A stretch of 64,000 nt of DNA from Jejubacter calystegiae (GTDB lineage Bacteria > Pseudomonadota > Gammaproteobacteria > Enterobacterales > Enterobacteriaceae). Shown piece after piece: positions 25,692 through 33,848 of this stretch. The first letter of the stretch is position 1; each line of letters opens with the position of its first letter. Made by a program: the position numbers and the translations under genes. The stretch spans positions 2,728,001 to 2,792,000 of the forward strand of contig NZ_CP040428.1 in NCBI RefSeq assembly GCF_005671395.1. Direction: 5' to 3'. The notes beneath the pieces are model-generated. The model was given only the letters and a program-made list of their open reading frames with translations, was not told the origin of the DNA and made no database searches.

Positions 25692-27229
25692 TGCAGGCAA
25701 CCTTAACGTCATCCGATAACTTCCGGGACGATGTGGTACTGGCAGCCCGGGATATCAGCAAAGTTTACGGTTCGACCCACGCCCTGAAGGGAGTCAACTT
25801 CGATATTCGTCGCGGCCAGGTCACCACGCTGTTCGGTGAAAACGGCGCCGGTAAATCGACGCTGATGAAAGTGCTTTCTGGCGTGATCACTCCCAGTTCC
25901 GGTGAAATTCTGCTGGATGGCCAGCTGGTGACCTTTTCATCCAGCACTCAGGCTCGGGAGCAGGGGATCTCGATTATTCATCAGGAGCTAAACCTGGCGC
26001 CCAATATGAACGTGCGCGACAACATCTTTGTCGGCCGGGAGATTATGGGGCCCACCGGGGTCGATTTTGCCGAAGAGGAGCGCCTGACCCGTCAGTTGAT
26101 GGCGGAGCTGGAAGAGGAGATTGACCCTCTGACGCCAGTGGAAGATCTGCGCCTGGGTCAGCAGCAGATTGTGGAGATCGCCCGGGCGCTGTCGGTGAAT
26201 GCCCGGATCCTGATTATGGATGAACCCACCTCGGCGCTTAGCGCCGCCGAAGTCGAGGTGTTGTTTAAGATAATCCACGATCTCACCAGCCGCGGCGTGG
26301 CGATTGTTTATATCTCTCACCATCTGGAAGAGGCGCTCGAAATTACCGATCGGGCGGTAGTGCTACGCGATGGTGAGATGACCGCTTCCGCTAACCGCAA
26401 TGAAATCGATCTGCAGTGGATTGTGCGCCATATGGTGGGGGAGCACTTCGACCTGGGGGCGCCGCCGGAAGGCTACCCCTTCGGTGAGGTGGCGCTAAGC
26501 GTGGAGTCGCTCAGCGTTCCCGGCCCCGGCGGGCATATGGCGGTGGACGATCTTTCGCTGGAAGTGCGGGCCGGGGAGATCGTCTGTATCTACGGCCTGA
26601 TGGGCGCCGGTCGTACCGAGCTGATGGAGTGCATTGCCGGAAAACTGCGGGCCGGTCACGGTCGCGTGCAGCTATTGGGCGAAGATGTCTCGGATTTCAG
26701 CATCGCCCGGCGTATCGAAAGCGGGCTGGCGCTGGTGCCGGAAGACCGCCAGCGCGATGGTCTGGTACAGACCATGTCGGTGGGCGAGAACCTGTCGCTG
26801 GCCAGCATCAGTGAATTTATCCGTAGCCTGGTTCTGTCGCCGCGCCGTGAAAAGCAGCTGGTGGATGACTCTATTCGTAACGTCACGGTGAAGACCGCCG
26901 GCGGCAGCGCGGCCATTGGGTCACTTTCCGGCGGGAATCAGCAGAAGGTGGTGATTGGCAAAATCCTGGCGACCCGGCCGCAGGTGATTCTGCTGGACGA
27001 GCCGAGCCGCGGCATTGATATCGGCGCCAAAGCCGAGGTGTTTCGTCTGCTGGCGGAAAATGCCCGTAAGGGGCTGGCGGTGGTCTATTCCACCTCTGAA
27101 GTGGGCGAATGCCTGAGCGTGGCGCACCGGATCATCGTGATGAGTAAAGGGCGCATCAGCGCCGTCTTTGACTCCTCTGTTTCTAAAGAACGCATTATGG
27201 CCGCCTCCGGTGAGTCCGTGGCCGCCTGA
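25688..27229 (+). CDS. Polyol ABC transporter ATPase (EryE-like)
   Basis: A 513-residue tandem ATPase of the RbsA/MglA class. The first domain has Walker A GENGAGKSTL (near residue 50), an LRLGQQQ signature and Walker B LIMDEPTSALS. The second has the degenerate P-loop GLMGAGRTEL, a typical feature, with LSGGNQQK and LLDEPSRGID. It powers uptake through the permease encoded next. Erythritol as substrate is inferred from the divergent eryABCD. Confidence 0.9.
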   Translation: MMQATLTSSDNFRDDVVLAARDISKVYGSTHALKGVNFDIRRGQVTTLFGENGAGKSTLMKVLSGVITPSSGEILLDGQLVTFSSSTQAREQGISIIHQELNLAPNMNVRDNIFVGREIMGPTGVDFAEEERLTRQLMAELEEEIDPLTPVEDLRLGQQQIVEIARALSVNARILIMDEPTSALSAAEVEVLFKIIHDLTSRGVAIVYISHHLEEALEITDRAVVLRDGEMTASANRNEIDLQWIVRHMVGEHFDLGAPPEGYPFGEVALSVESLSVPGPGGHMAVDDLSLEVRAGEIVCIYGLMGAGRTELMECIAGKLRAGHGRVQLLGEDVSDFSIARRIESGLALVPEDRQRDGLVQTMSVGENLSLASISEFIRSLVLSPRREKQLVDDSIRNVTVKTAGGSAAIGSLSGGNQQKVVIGKILATRPQVILLDEPSRGIDIGAKAEVFRLLAENARKGLAVVYSTSEVGECLSVAHRIIVMSKGRISAVFDSSVSKERIMAASGESVAA

Positions 27230-27252
27230 ACCCCGATAACGGAGCCGAAATC

Positions 27253-28314
27253 ATGAATGACAGAACACAAGTCCTGGCTGCAACCAGGCCCCCGGCGGTG
27301 AAGCGCGACAGCGGCCAGCGGCGGTTCAGCCTTTCTCATCTTCTGCTGGAAGGGCGCGCCTTCTTTGCGCTGCTGGTGATTATCGCCACCTTCTCCTTCC
27401 TGTCGCCGAACTATTTTACCGGCGCTAACTTTTTAACCATGGCCTCCCACGTGGCGATCTTCGGGCTGCCTGCCATCGGCATGTTGCTGGTGATTTTGAA
27501 CGGCGGCATCGATCTATCGGTGGGCTCGACCCTTGGGCTGGCCGGGGTGTTTGCCGGCTTTCTGATGCAGGGCGTCAATCTGGAAGCGCTGGGGGTGGTG
27601 CTCTACCTGCCGGTGTGGGCCGTGGCGATCCTGACTCTGGCGATGGGCGCGCTGGTGGGGCTGGTGAACGGAGTGCTGATCGCCATCTTTCGGGTGCCTG
27701 CCTTCGTCGCGACTCTGGGCACCCTGTATGTGGCGCGAGGCGTGGCGCTGCTGATGACCAACGGCCTGACCTATAACAAGCTTTCCGGCAGCCCGGAACT
27801 GGGTAATACCGGTTTCGACTGGCTGGGCTTCAACCGGCTGTTCAATATTCCTGTCGGCGTGCTGGTACTGATTGCCGTGGCGCTGGCCTGTGGTTTTCTG
27901 CTGTCGCGCACCGCCTTTGGCCGCTGGCTCTATGCCTCTGGCGGCAACGAGCGGGCCGCCGATCTTTCCGGCGTGCCGGTAAAGCGGGTTAAGGTGACGG
28001 TATATGTGCTTTCCGGTATCTGTGCGGCGCTGGCCGGGTTGGTGCTCTCTTCTCAGTTAACCTCCGCCGGGCCCACCGCCGGAACCACCTATGAGCTGAC
28101 GGCTATTGCCGCCGTGGTCATTGGCGGTGCGGCCCTGACCGGCGGGCGCGGCAACGTGCGCGGTACGCTGCTGGGGGCGCTGGTTATCGGCTTTCTGTCG
28201 GACGGACTGGTCATTATCGGCGTTTCCGCCTACTGGCAGACCGTATTTACCGGCGCGGTGATCGTACTGGCGGTGTTGCTCAACACTCTGCAGTACGGTC
28301 GACGCAGTAAGTAA
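27253..28314 (+). CDS. Polyol ABC transporter permease (EryF-like)
   Basis: A 353-residue inner-membrane permease of the RbsC/AraH family with 8-10 hydrophobic segments. Family motifs are 'LVILNGGIDLSVGSTLGLAGV' (near residue 78), 'VPAFVATLGTLYVARG' and 'AAVVIGGAALTGGRGNVRGTLLGAL'. It starts 23 bp after the ATPase gene. A cytoplasmic N-terminal tail of about 30 polar residues precedes the first span. Confidence 0.9.
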   Translation: MNDRTQVLAATRPPAVKRDSGQRRFSLSHLLLEGRAFFALLVIIATFSFLSPNYFTGANFLTMASHVAIFGLPAIGMLLVILNGGIDLSVGSTLGLAGVFAGFLMQGVNLEALGVVLYLPVWAVAILTLAMGALVGLVNGVLIAIFRVPAFVATLGTLYVARGVALLMTNGLTYNKLSGSPELGNTGFDWLGFNRLFNIPVGVLVLIAVALACGFLLSRTAFGRWLYASGGNERAADLSGVPVKRVKVTVYVLSGICAALAGLVLSSQLTSAGPTAGTTYELTAIAAVVIGGAALTGGRGNVRGTLLGALVIGFLSDGLVIIGVSAYWQTVFTGAVIVLAVLLNTLQYGRRSK

Positions 28315-28353
28315 TTAAATAACAAAAGAACCCTACAGATGGAGAACCCGCTC

Positions 28354-29307
28354 ATGCTGAACTGCAAACGCCTGTTATTGATCGCGGCGACCGCGATGGC
28401 AACCGCTTTTACCCCCGTCACCCAGGCGGCGGAAAAGGGGTTGATGACAATTATCGTTAACGATCCCTCAAACCCTTACTGGTACACCGAAGGTCAGGTG
28501 GCGAAAGAGACGGCCCAGAAGCTGGGCTATAGCGCCACCGTCGGTGCCCATAAGGGCGATACCAATGCCGAGAGCCGCCTGATTGATACGGCGATCACCA
28601 ATAAATCAAAAGCCATTATTCTGGATCCCGCCAACGCCGATGGCTCGGTGGGATCGGTGAAGAAGGCGGTCGCCGCCGGGGTGCCGGTGTTTATCATTAA
28701 TGCCGAGCTGAACCAGAGCGGCCTGGCGAAGGCGCAACTGGTGTCCAATAACGCCCAGGGGGCCGCGTTGGGCGCCATGCAGTGGGTGAAAGCGGCGGGG
28801 GATTCCGGCAAATATGTCGAACTGTTCGGAGCCCCTTCCGATAACAACGCCGCCACTCGCGCTAACGGCTTTGAAACGGTGCTTTCTCAGTACCCGGATC
28901 TGAAAAAAGCGGGTCAGGAAGTGGCGAACTGGGACCGTACCCAGGGCTATAACAAAATGCAGTCGCTGCTCCAGGCCAATCCCGATATTAAAGGGGTGAT
29001 CAGCGGCAATGATGAGATGGCGCTGGGGGCGATTGCCGCCCTGAAAGAGGCCGGTAAGCTGAAAAACGTGGTGGTAGGCGGCTTTGACGGCACGCCGGAC
29101 GCCGTTGAGGCGGTCAAAGAGGGAACCCTGGCCTACACGGTGATGCAGCCGGTGGCGGTGTTCACCAAAAAAGCCATCGAGCAGGCGGATAACTTCCTGA
29201 AAACCGGAAAGACCGGCGTCGATCGCGAGAAACAACTCTTTGACTGCGTGCTCATCACCAAAGAGAATGTCGATAAGTATACGTCGGCCTTTGTAATGTC
29301 GGAGTAA
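28354..29307 (+). CDS. Polyol ABC transporter binding protein (EryG-like)
   Basis: A 317-residue periplasmic binding protein of the RbsB family. An upstream in-frame ATG (28339) lacks a ribosome site; ATG 28354 follows GGAG by 9 nt and starts a clean signal peptide ending near TQAAEK. The mature protein has 'LMTIIVNDPSNPYW', 'GDTNAESRLIDTAI' and 'GVISGNDEMALGAIAAL'. It is the last structural gene of the transporter operon and is followed by a strong terminator. Confidence 0.9.
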   Translation: MLNCKRLLLIAATAMATAFTPVTQAAEKGLMTIIVNDPSNPYWYTEGQVAKETAQKLGYSATVGAHKGDTNAESRLIDTAITNKSKAIILDPANADGSVGSVKKAVAAGVPVFIINAELNQSGLAKAQLVSNNAQGAALGAMQWVKAAGDSGKYVELFGAPSDNNAATRANGFETVLSQYPDLKKAGQEVANWDRTQGYNKMQSLLQANPDIKGVISGNDEMALGAIAALKEAGKLKNVVVGGFDGTPDAVEAVKEGTLAYTVMQPVAVFTKKAIEQADNFLKTGKTGVDREKQLFDCVLITKENVDKYTSAFVMSE

Positions 29308-29325
29308 TTGCGTTTAATGACTATC

Positions 29326-29360
29326 CGCCCCGCCAGTCATAATGCTGGCGGGGCGTCTTT
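29326..29360 (+). terminator. Intrinsic terminator of the polyol transporter operon
   Basis: CGCCCCGCCAG and CTGGCGGGGCG form a perfect 11-bp stem with an 8-nt loop, followed by TCTTT. It lies between the binding protein and deoR-type genes, so the latter needs its own promoter or read-through. Confidence 0.85.
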
Positions 29361-29372
29361 ACGGATAAGATA

Positions 29373-30212
29373 ATGACCCAACCCGTGCAGGATAACTCTC
29401 TGGAACGTTTTATGTCGGAACGGTTACCGGGCGACAGCCGTCAGGCCCGGCAACTGGCCCGGCGTCAGCTTATCGTTGAAGCCGTGATGACAGAGGGGGC
29501 GGTGCGAATTGAAGATTTGACCGGGCGCTTTGGCATTAGCCTGATGACCGCTCATCGCGATATTGACGATCTGGTGGAGCGGGGGTTACTGCACAAGACC
29601 CGCGGCGTGGTGTCGGCTGCGCCCACAAGCCTGGTGGAGTCCAGCGATCTTTATCGCGCGACCCGTCAGCAGACCGAAAAGCAGGCTATCGCAAGTCACG
29701 CGGCGGCCTGGATAGAGCCCGGCCAGTCGCTGTTTCTGGACGATTCCACGACGGTACTTCAACTGGCGCGTTACCTGCCGGCGAAAGCGCCCCTGACTGT
29801 TATCACCAACTCGCTGACTCTGATGAACTCACTGAAAGACGCCCGGGATATTACGCTGCTGGGGTTGGGGGGGCAGTACCATAACTGGTGCAATGCCTAT
29901 ATGGGCCAAATGACCCGCAGCGCCATCGCCGGACTGCGGGCGGACTGTTTTTTCGTCAGTATGTCGGCGATTATGGATGGTCAGGTTTTCCATCAGTCGG
30001 CAGAGACGGTAGAGACCAAGCGCGCGATGTTCGATGCGGCTGAGCGCCGGATCCTGCTGGCCGATCACACCAAATTTGAGCGACGGGCGCTGTACAGCTT
30101 CGCCCGGTTGACGGAGTTTGATGCGGTTATCGTGAACCAGGGCATCGCCATTCCGGCTCTGCGCCGTATGCAGGAAGAGGGCGTTAAGGTCGAAGTGGCG
30201 CCGCTGCGTTAG
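29373..30212 (+). CDS. DeoR-family regulator
   Basis: A 279-residue DeoR-type regulator. The N-terminal HTH is 'EGAVRIEDLTGRFGISLMTAHRDIDDLVERGLL' (residues ~48-80). The C-terminal sugar-phosphate sensor has 'LFLDDSTTVLQLARYL', 'VITNSLTLMN' and 'LLADHTKFERRAL'. It starts just 12 bp after the transporter terminator. In rhizobia a DeoR-type gene accompanies erythritol genes and heads the tpiB-rpiB pair; here the DeoR gene is present but the isomerases are not. Targets are unknown. Confidence 0.85.
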   Translation: MTQPVQDNSLERFMSERLPGDSRQARQLARRQLIVEAVMTEGAVRIEDLTGRFGISLMTAHRDIDDLVERGLLHKTRGVVSAAPTSLVESSDLYRATRQQTEKQAIASHAAAWIEPGQSLFLDDSTTVLQLARYLPAKAPLTVITNSLTLMNSLKDARDITLLGLGGQYHNWCNAYMGQMTRSAIAGLRADCFFVSMSAIMDGQVFHQSAETVETKRAMFDAAERRILLADHTKFERRALYSFARLTEFDAVIVNQGIAIPALRRMQEEGVKVEVAPLR

Positions 30213-30228
30213 TTTTTATTCCCCAAAT

Positions 30229-30250
30229 ACGGGGCGTTAATCCCCGTTTT
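30229..30250 (+). terminator. Terminator after the DeoR-type gene
   Basis: ACGGGG/CCCCGT stem with a 7-nt loop followed by TTT, 17 bp after the stop codon. Confidence 0.65.
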
Positions 30251-30472
30251 ATCACCTTTATTTTCGTCTTTATCTACTCATTATTTTCCGCTTGCTGGCT
30301 ATAGCACCGTTATTTGCGACGGGAAATGAACATAAATCAACATAATTACTTTTGATTGAATTTCTTTTACATAATTATATTTAGATAAACTTGTGGAATA
30401 TGAATGATTCTGTCATTAAAGGAATGGAATATTGCTGTATTAACTCGCCAGGAAAAATGCAGGGAGTCATGC

Positions 30473-32059
30473 ATGGAAGTTAAAAATAGGAAAGGTCCAG
30501 TCAAAATATCGACGAAGATTGTTTTGTTATCGATGATTTTGTGCTTGTGTGCCATTATTATTGGCGGCATCGGGTTACAGGGAGCCATGCGCAGTCAGGT
30601 ACGTCTGGATGCCGTTTATCAGGAGCGTGTCGTACCACTACAGCGAATAAAGTTAACGTCAGACGCCTGGGCGGTTCATGTCGTTGATACTGCCCATAAG
30701 GTCAGGAACAAAATGTTGGCCCCGGAGCAGGGGCTAAAGGTACTTGAGGAGGCAAAGCAAGAGATTGCTGATCACTGGGGAGCCTTTATCTCAGGCTATC
30801 TGACCGAAAAAGAGAAGCGCCTGGTCACTCAGCTTGACTCGGTGGACAACCGGGCCCAGAACGCTATTCTGCGTCTTCAACAGATACTGACAGAGAAAGA
30901 CGAGGAAGGACTCGCTTTATTTATCTCTCGTGAACTCTATCCTGCGATAGATCCTCTGATGAAGATCTTTGACCAGCTGATGAATTTACAGCTGGAAGAA
31001 ACAAGAATGGAGTATGAGGATGGCCAGACTACCCTCGCGCGCAATAAAAATATTATGATCTCTTTAATTGTTTTTGCTTTGCTCGCTGGCGTTACCCTTA
31101 GCTTTATTATCTCGCGTAGTATTCTGCGGGTCCTGGGCGTTGAGCCTTCTCAGGCCGTTGAGGTGGCGCAGCGGGTGGCTAAAGGCGATCTGTCGGTGCC
31201 GGTCAGATTACCGGAAAATATCAGTGATGACAGTTTGATTGCCCGACTGAAAGCTATGCAGGACAATCTGGAAGGTATCGTCGGGAAAGTGAATCAGGGG
31301 GCTCATGCCGTTGCTGTGGCTTCCACGCAGATTGCCGAAGGCAATAATCACTGCTCCGATCGCGTCCAGGAGCAGGTGGGCGCTCTGGGACAAACGGCGG
31401 CGGCGATGGAGGAGTTATCGGCCACGGTGCAGTTAAATGCCCAAAGCGCGAGCCAGGCGGTAAAAGCTGCGCATATTGCGGTATCGGTAGCCCAGAATGG
31501 TGGGGAAATTATGCAGGAGGTGACAGGTACGATGAACGATCTTGATTCGAGTTCACGTCAGATCGCTAATATTACGGCCCTGATCGATAACATTGCTTCT
31601 CAAACCAATCTGCTGTCGCTGAATGCCGCTGTTGAAGCCGCGCGTGCCGGAGAATATGGCCGTGGCTTTGCCGTGGTGGCAGGAGAGGTTCGCAGCCTGG
31701 CTCAGAGTTCTGCCGATGCGTCACAGCAGATCAGAAACCTTATCGATAGCAATGTGCTATGGGTTAAAAAAGGCACTGAGCTGGTCCTGAAGGCAGAAAT
31801 GATGATGCAGCAGCTGATTGAAGAGGTACAGAATGTGACGGTGATGATAGATAAAATCAGTACCGCCAGCCAGGAGCAGTCGGCGGGGGTGCATCAGATT
31901 GGCGTGGCTGTAACCCAAATGGATGCGGCCACCCAGCAGAATGCGGTGATGGTGGAAGAGATTGCCGCGACGTCGAATAACCTGAAAGATAAAGCCCAGG
32001 AGCTGGTGGAGTCCATGACGCAGTTTCGGCTGGCCGGAGAACGCAAGAACCTGCATTAA
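30473..32059 (+). CDS. Methyl-accepting chemotaxis protein
   Basis: A 528-residue chemoreceptor. ATG 30473 is chosen over 30404 because AGGGAG lies about 7 nt upstream. TM1 is about residues 14-34, a periplasmic four-helix-type sensor follows to ~190, TM2 is about 192-214, then HAMP and a long signalling coiled coil. The kinase-contact tip '[29 protein letters not shown]' lies near residues 375-405. The C-terminus lacks the CheR/CheB-tethering pentapeptide (NWETF type), so it is a low-abundance-type receptor. The ligand is unknown; neighbours give no clear hint. Confidence 0.92.
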   Translation: MEVKNRKGPVKISTKIVLLSMILCLCAIIIGGIGLQGAMRSQVRLDAVYQERVVPLQRIKLTSDAWAVHVVDTAHKVRNKMLAPEQGLKVLEEAKQEIADHWGAFISGYLTEKEKRLVTQLDSVDNRAQNAILRLQQILTEKDEEGLALFISRELYPAIDPLMKIFDQLMNLQLEETRMEYEDGQTTLARNKNIMISLIVFALLAGVTLSFIISRSILRVLGVEPSQAVEVAQRVAKGDLSVPVRLPENISDDSLIARLKAMQDNLEGIVGKVNQGAHAVAVASTQIAEGNNHCSDRVQEQVGALGQTAAAMEELSATVQLNAQSASQAVKAAHIAVSVAQNGGEIMQEVTGTMNDLDSSSRQIANITALIDNIASQTNLLSLNAAVEAARAGEYGRGFAVVAGEVRSLAQSSADASQQIRNLIDSNVLWVKKGTELVLKAEMMMQQLIEEVQNVTVMIDKISTASQEQSAGVHQIGVAVTQMDAATQQNAVMVEEIAATSNNLKDKAQELVESMTQFRLAGERKNLH

Positions 32060-32073
32060 TCGCGATATCAGGT

Positions 32074-32100
32074 AAAACCCCCCGTTTATCGGGGGGTTTT
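32074..32100. terminator. Bidirectional terminator between the chemoreceptor and xdhC-like genes
   Basis: AAAACCCCCC and GGGGGGTTTT form a perfect stem with loop GTTTATC, so it works in both directions. The xdhC-like stop codon (32086-32088) lies in the loop, and its last codons (K-T-P-R) are read from the stem. Confidence 0.88.
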
Positions 32101-33075
32101 GCTATTCCGGCTGGCAATAATATCGGCCACGATGGCGATGGCGATTTCCGCCGGGGTTTTACTGCCAATATCCAGTCCTACCGGGGCTCGGATGCGGGCG
32201 ATTTGCGCATCGCTCAGCCCACCGGTATCACGCAGTCGCGCCATCCGATGCTGGCTGTTGCGCGCTGAGCCCATCACGCCGATATAGAAACTCTCCCCCT
32301 GTACTGCCTCCATCATCGCCAGATCGTCAATACGCGGATCGTGGGTCAGCGAGAGCAGGGCGCTGTTCGGGCCCGGCGGATGGCGTTCCAGCCACGCGGC
32401 CGGAAACTCCTGGCACAATTCAATGTTCTGCTGTTCGGCATCGGGGTAGCGTGACGCAAAGCTTTGGCGCATATCTTCCCGGTGTTCACATACCGTAATC
32501 GCCATCCCCACCGCCCGGGCGAAATCAATACAGTAGCAAGCCACCGGCGACAGTCCGCAGACGATCAGCTGTAGCGGGGGGCGCAGGTTGAGGCTGAGCG
32601 CGCCGCTTTCGTGTTGGGTCACACCCGCCGCTTCGTCTCCACTGGCAGGCACAAGCCAGGCCCGCTCGCCGGGAATCAGGCGTTTAATATAGTTTTCCTG
32701 GCCGCTCAGGGTCAGCAGCAGGCGCTGACAGTCCTGAAGGCTCTGGTTGTCCGGCGGAAGGTATTCCACCAGTACGCTAAGGCTGCCATTGCAGGGTAAG
32801 GTGACGTCGGGCTCCTGCCCGCCCTGGCCATAGCGAATGAGCTGAGAAGGGCGCTTCATGCGCGGGTCGTTTAGTCCTGCCAGAAAGCTTTGTTCAATGC
32901 AACCGCCGGACAGCGAACCGGTAAATTCGCCATTTTCATTTACCGCCATCATGGCGCCCGGGGAACGCGGTGCCGAGCCCCAGGTGGCGATGACCGTACA
33001 AAGCCAGACGGGCTGGCCCTGTTTCAGCCAGTGAATAGCGCTATTCAGTATGTCGATATCGATGGGTTGCGTCAT
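32086..33075 (-). CDS. XdhC-family molybdenum cofactor maturation factor
   Basis: A 329-residue XdhC/CoxI protein. The N-terminal domain has 'VATWGSAPRSPGAMMAV'-like sequence and 'GSLSGGCIEQ' (near residue 53). The C-terminal Rossmann-like half has 'LIVCGLSPVACYCIDFARAVGM', 'DPRIDDLAMM' and 'IGVMGSARNSQHRMARL'. XdhC proteins sulfurate and insert the Mo cofactor into xanthine dehydrogenase-type enzymes. It is divergent from the molybdenum hydroxylase operon at 33369 and surely serves it. Confidence 0.88.
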   Translation of the reverse strand: MTQPIDIDILNSAIHWLKQGQPVWLCTVIATWGSAPRSPGAMMAVNENGEFTGSLSGGCIEQSFLAGLNDPRMKRPSQLIRYGQGGQEPDVTLPCNGSLSVLVEYLPPDNQSLQDCQRLLLTLSGQENYIKRLIPGERAWLVPASGDEAAGVTQHESGALSLNLRPPLQLIVCGLSPVACYCIDFARAVGMAITVCEHREDMRQSFASRYPDAEQQNIELCQEFPAAWLERHPPGPNSALLSLTHDPRIDDLAMMEAVQGESFYIGVMGSARNSQHRMARLRDTGGLSDAQIARIRAPVGLDIGSKTPAEIAIAIVADIIASRNSKTPR

Positions 33076-33182
33076 GGTGTCGTTATCCGGGAATCGTCCG
33101 TGCCAGTGGTCCCCATGCTACGCCTGTTTCCGGCATCGGGTCGCGGCGAAAACTCACATTTGCGGTTTTTTGAACAAAAAAG

Positions 33183-33254
33183 AAGTGTACACACTTTTAG
33201 TTAAAAATATTAATAACAATTTTGTATTATCTGCAACACTATATTAACTAAAAG
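33183..33254. promoter_or_regulatory. Operator-like inverted repeats in the xdhC / hydroxylase gap
   Basis: AAGTGT-AC-ACACTT (33183-33196) is a short palindrome. CTTTTAGTTAA (33194-33204) and TTAACTAAAAG (33244-33254) are perfect 11-bp inverted copies 39 bp apart. They occupy the AT-rich centre of the divergent promoter region. The MarR-type regulator at the end of the operon is the natural candidate to bind them. That link is inferred. Confidence 0.55.
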
Positions 33255-33368
33255 ATGGCGATATGGTGGGTTTTTTTATCGGGTGGCCAATCCGTCTGAT
33301 ATGGAATTTACAGCGTCATCACTTTTAATTGTATTTTATGTAAACGGAAGACGGGCAAGGTGAGCAGG

Positions 33369-33848
33369 ATGAAACTTCAGGTAAACAATAAATACTATCT
33401 TCTTGATGACGTTGAACTTTCAACGCCGCTTCTCTATGTGTTACGCAACGATCTGGCGCTGAACGGCGCAAAGTTTGGCTGCGGGCTGGGCGAGTGCGGC
33501 GCCTGCACCGTGCTGGTGGATGGCAAACCCGCCCGGGCCTGCCAGCTTCCGGTCTCGACCCTTGAAGGGCGGGCGGTGACGACGCTGGAAGGGCTGGCGC
33601 CGGATGAAACGCATCTGCATCCGGTACAGCAGGCGTTTATTGATGAACAGGCCGCGCAGTGCGGTTATTGCACCAATGGCATGATCATGACGCTGGTCGG
33701 GCTGTTCAGAGAAAAACCGAATGCGACCCGCGCCGAGATTAAAAGCGCGCTGGCCTTCAATCTGTGCCGTTGCGGCACCCATATGGAGATCCTCCAGGCC
33801 GCCGAACGGGCGAAAGCCATTATCGCTCAGGAAGGAGGTGCGCTATGA
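33369..33848 (+). CDS. Molybdenum hydroxylase 2Fe-2S subunit
   Basis: A 159-residue small subunit of the xanthine dehydrogenase family (IorA/NicA-like). Cysteine sets for the two clusters are visible: CGLGECGACTVLVDGKPARAC (residues ~38-58) and CGYCTNGMIM with CRCGTH. An upstream in-frame GTG (33360) is possible, but ATG 33369 has AAGGTGA upstream. It overlaps the next gene by 4 bp. It passes electrons from the Mo site to the cytochrome c subunit. Confidence 0.93.
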   Translation: MKLQVNNKYYLLDDVELSTPLLYVLRNDLALNGAKFGCGLGECGACTVLVDGKPARACQLPVSTLEGRAVTTLEGLAPDETHLHPVQQAFIDEQAAQCGYCTNGMIMTLVGLFREKPNATRAEIKSALAFNLCRCGTHMEILQAAERAKAIIAQEGGAL

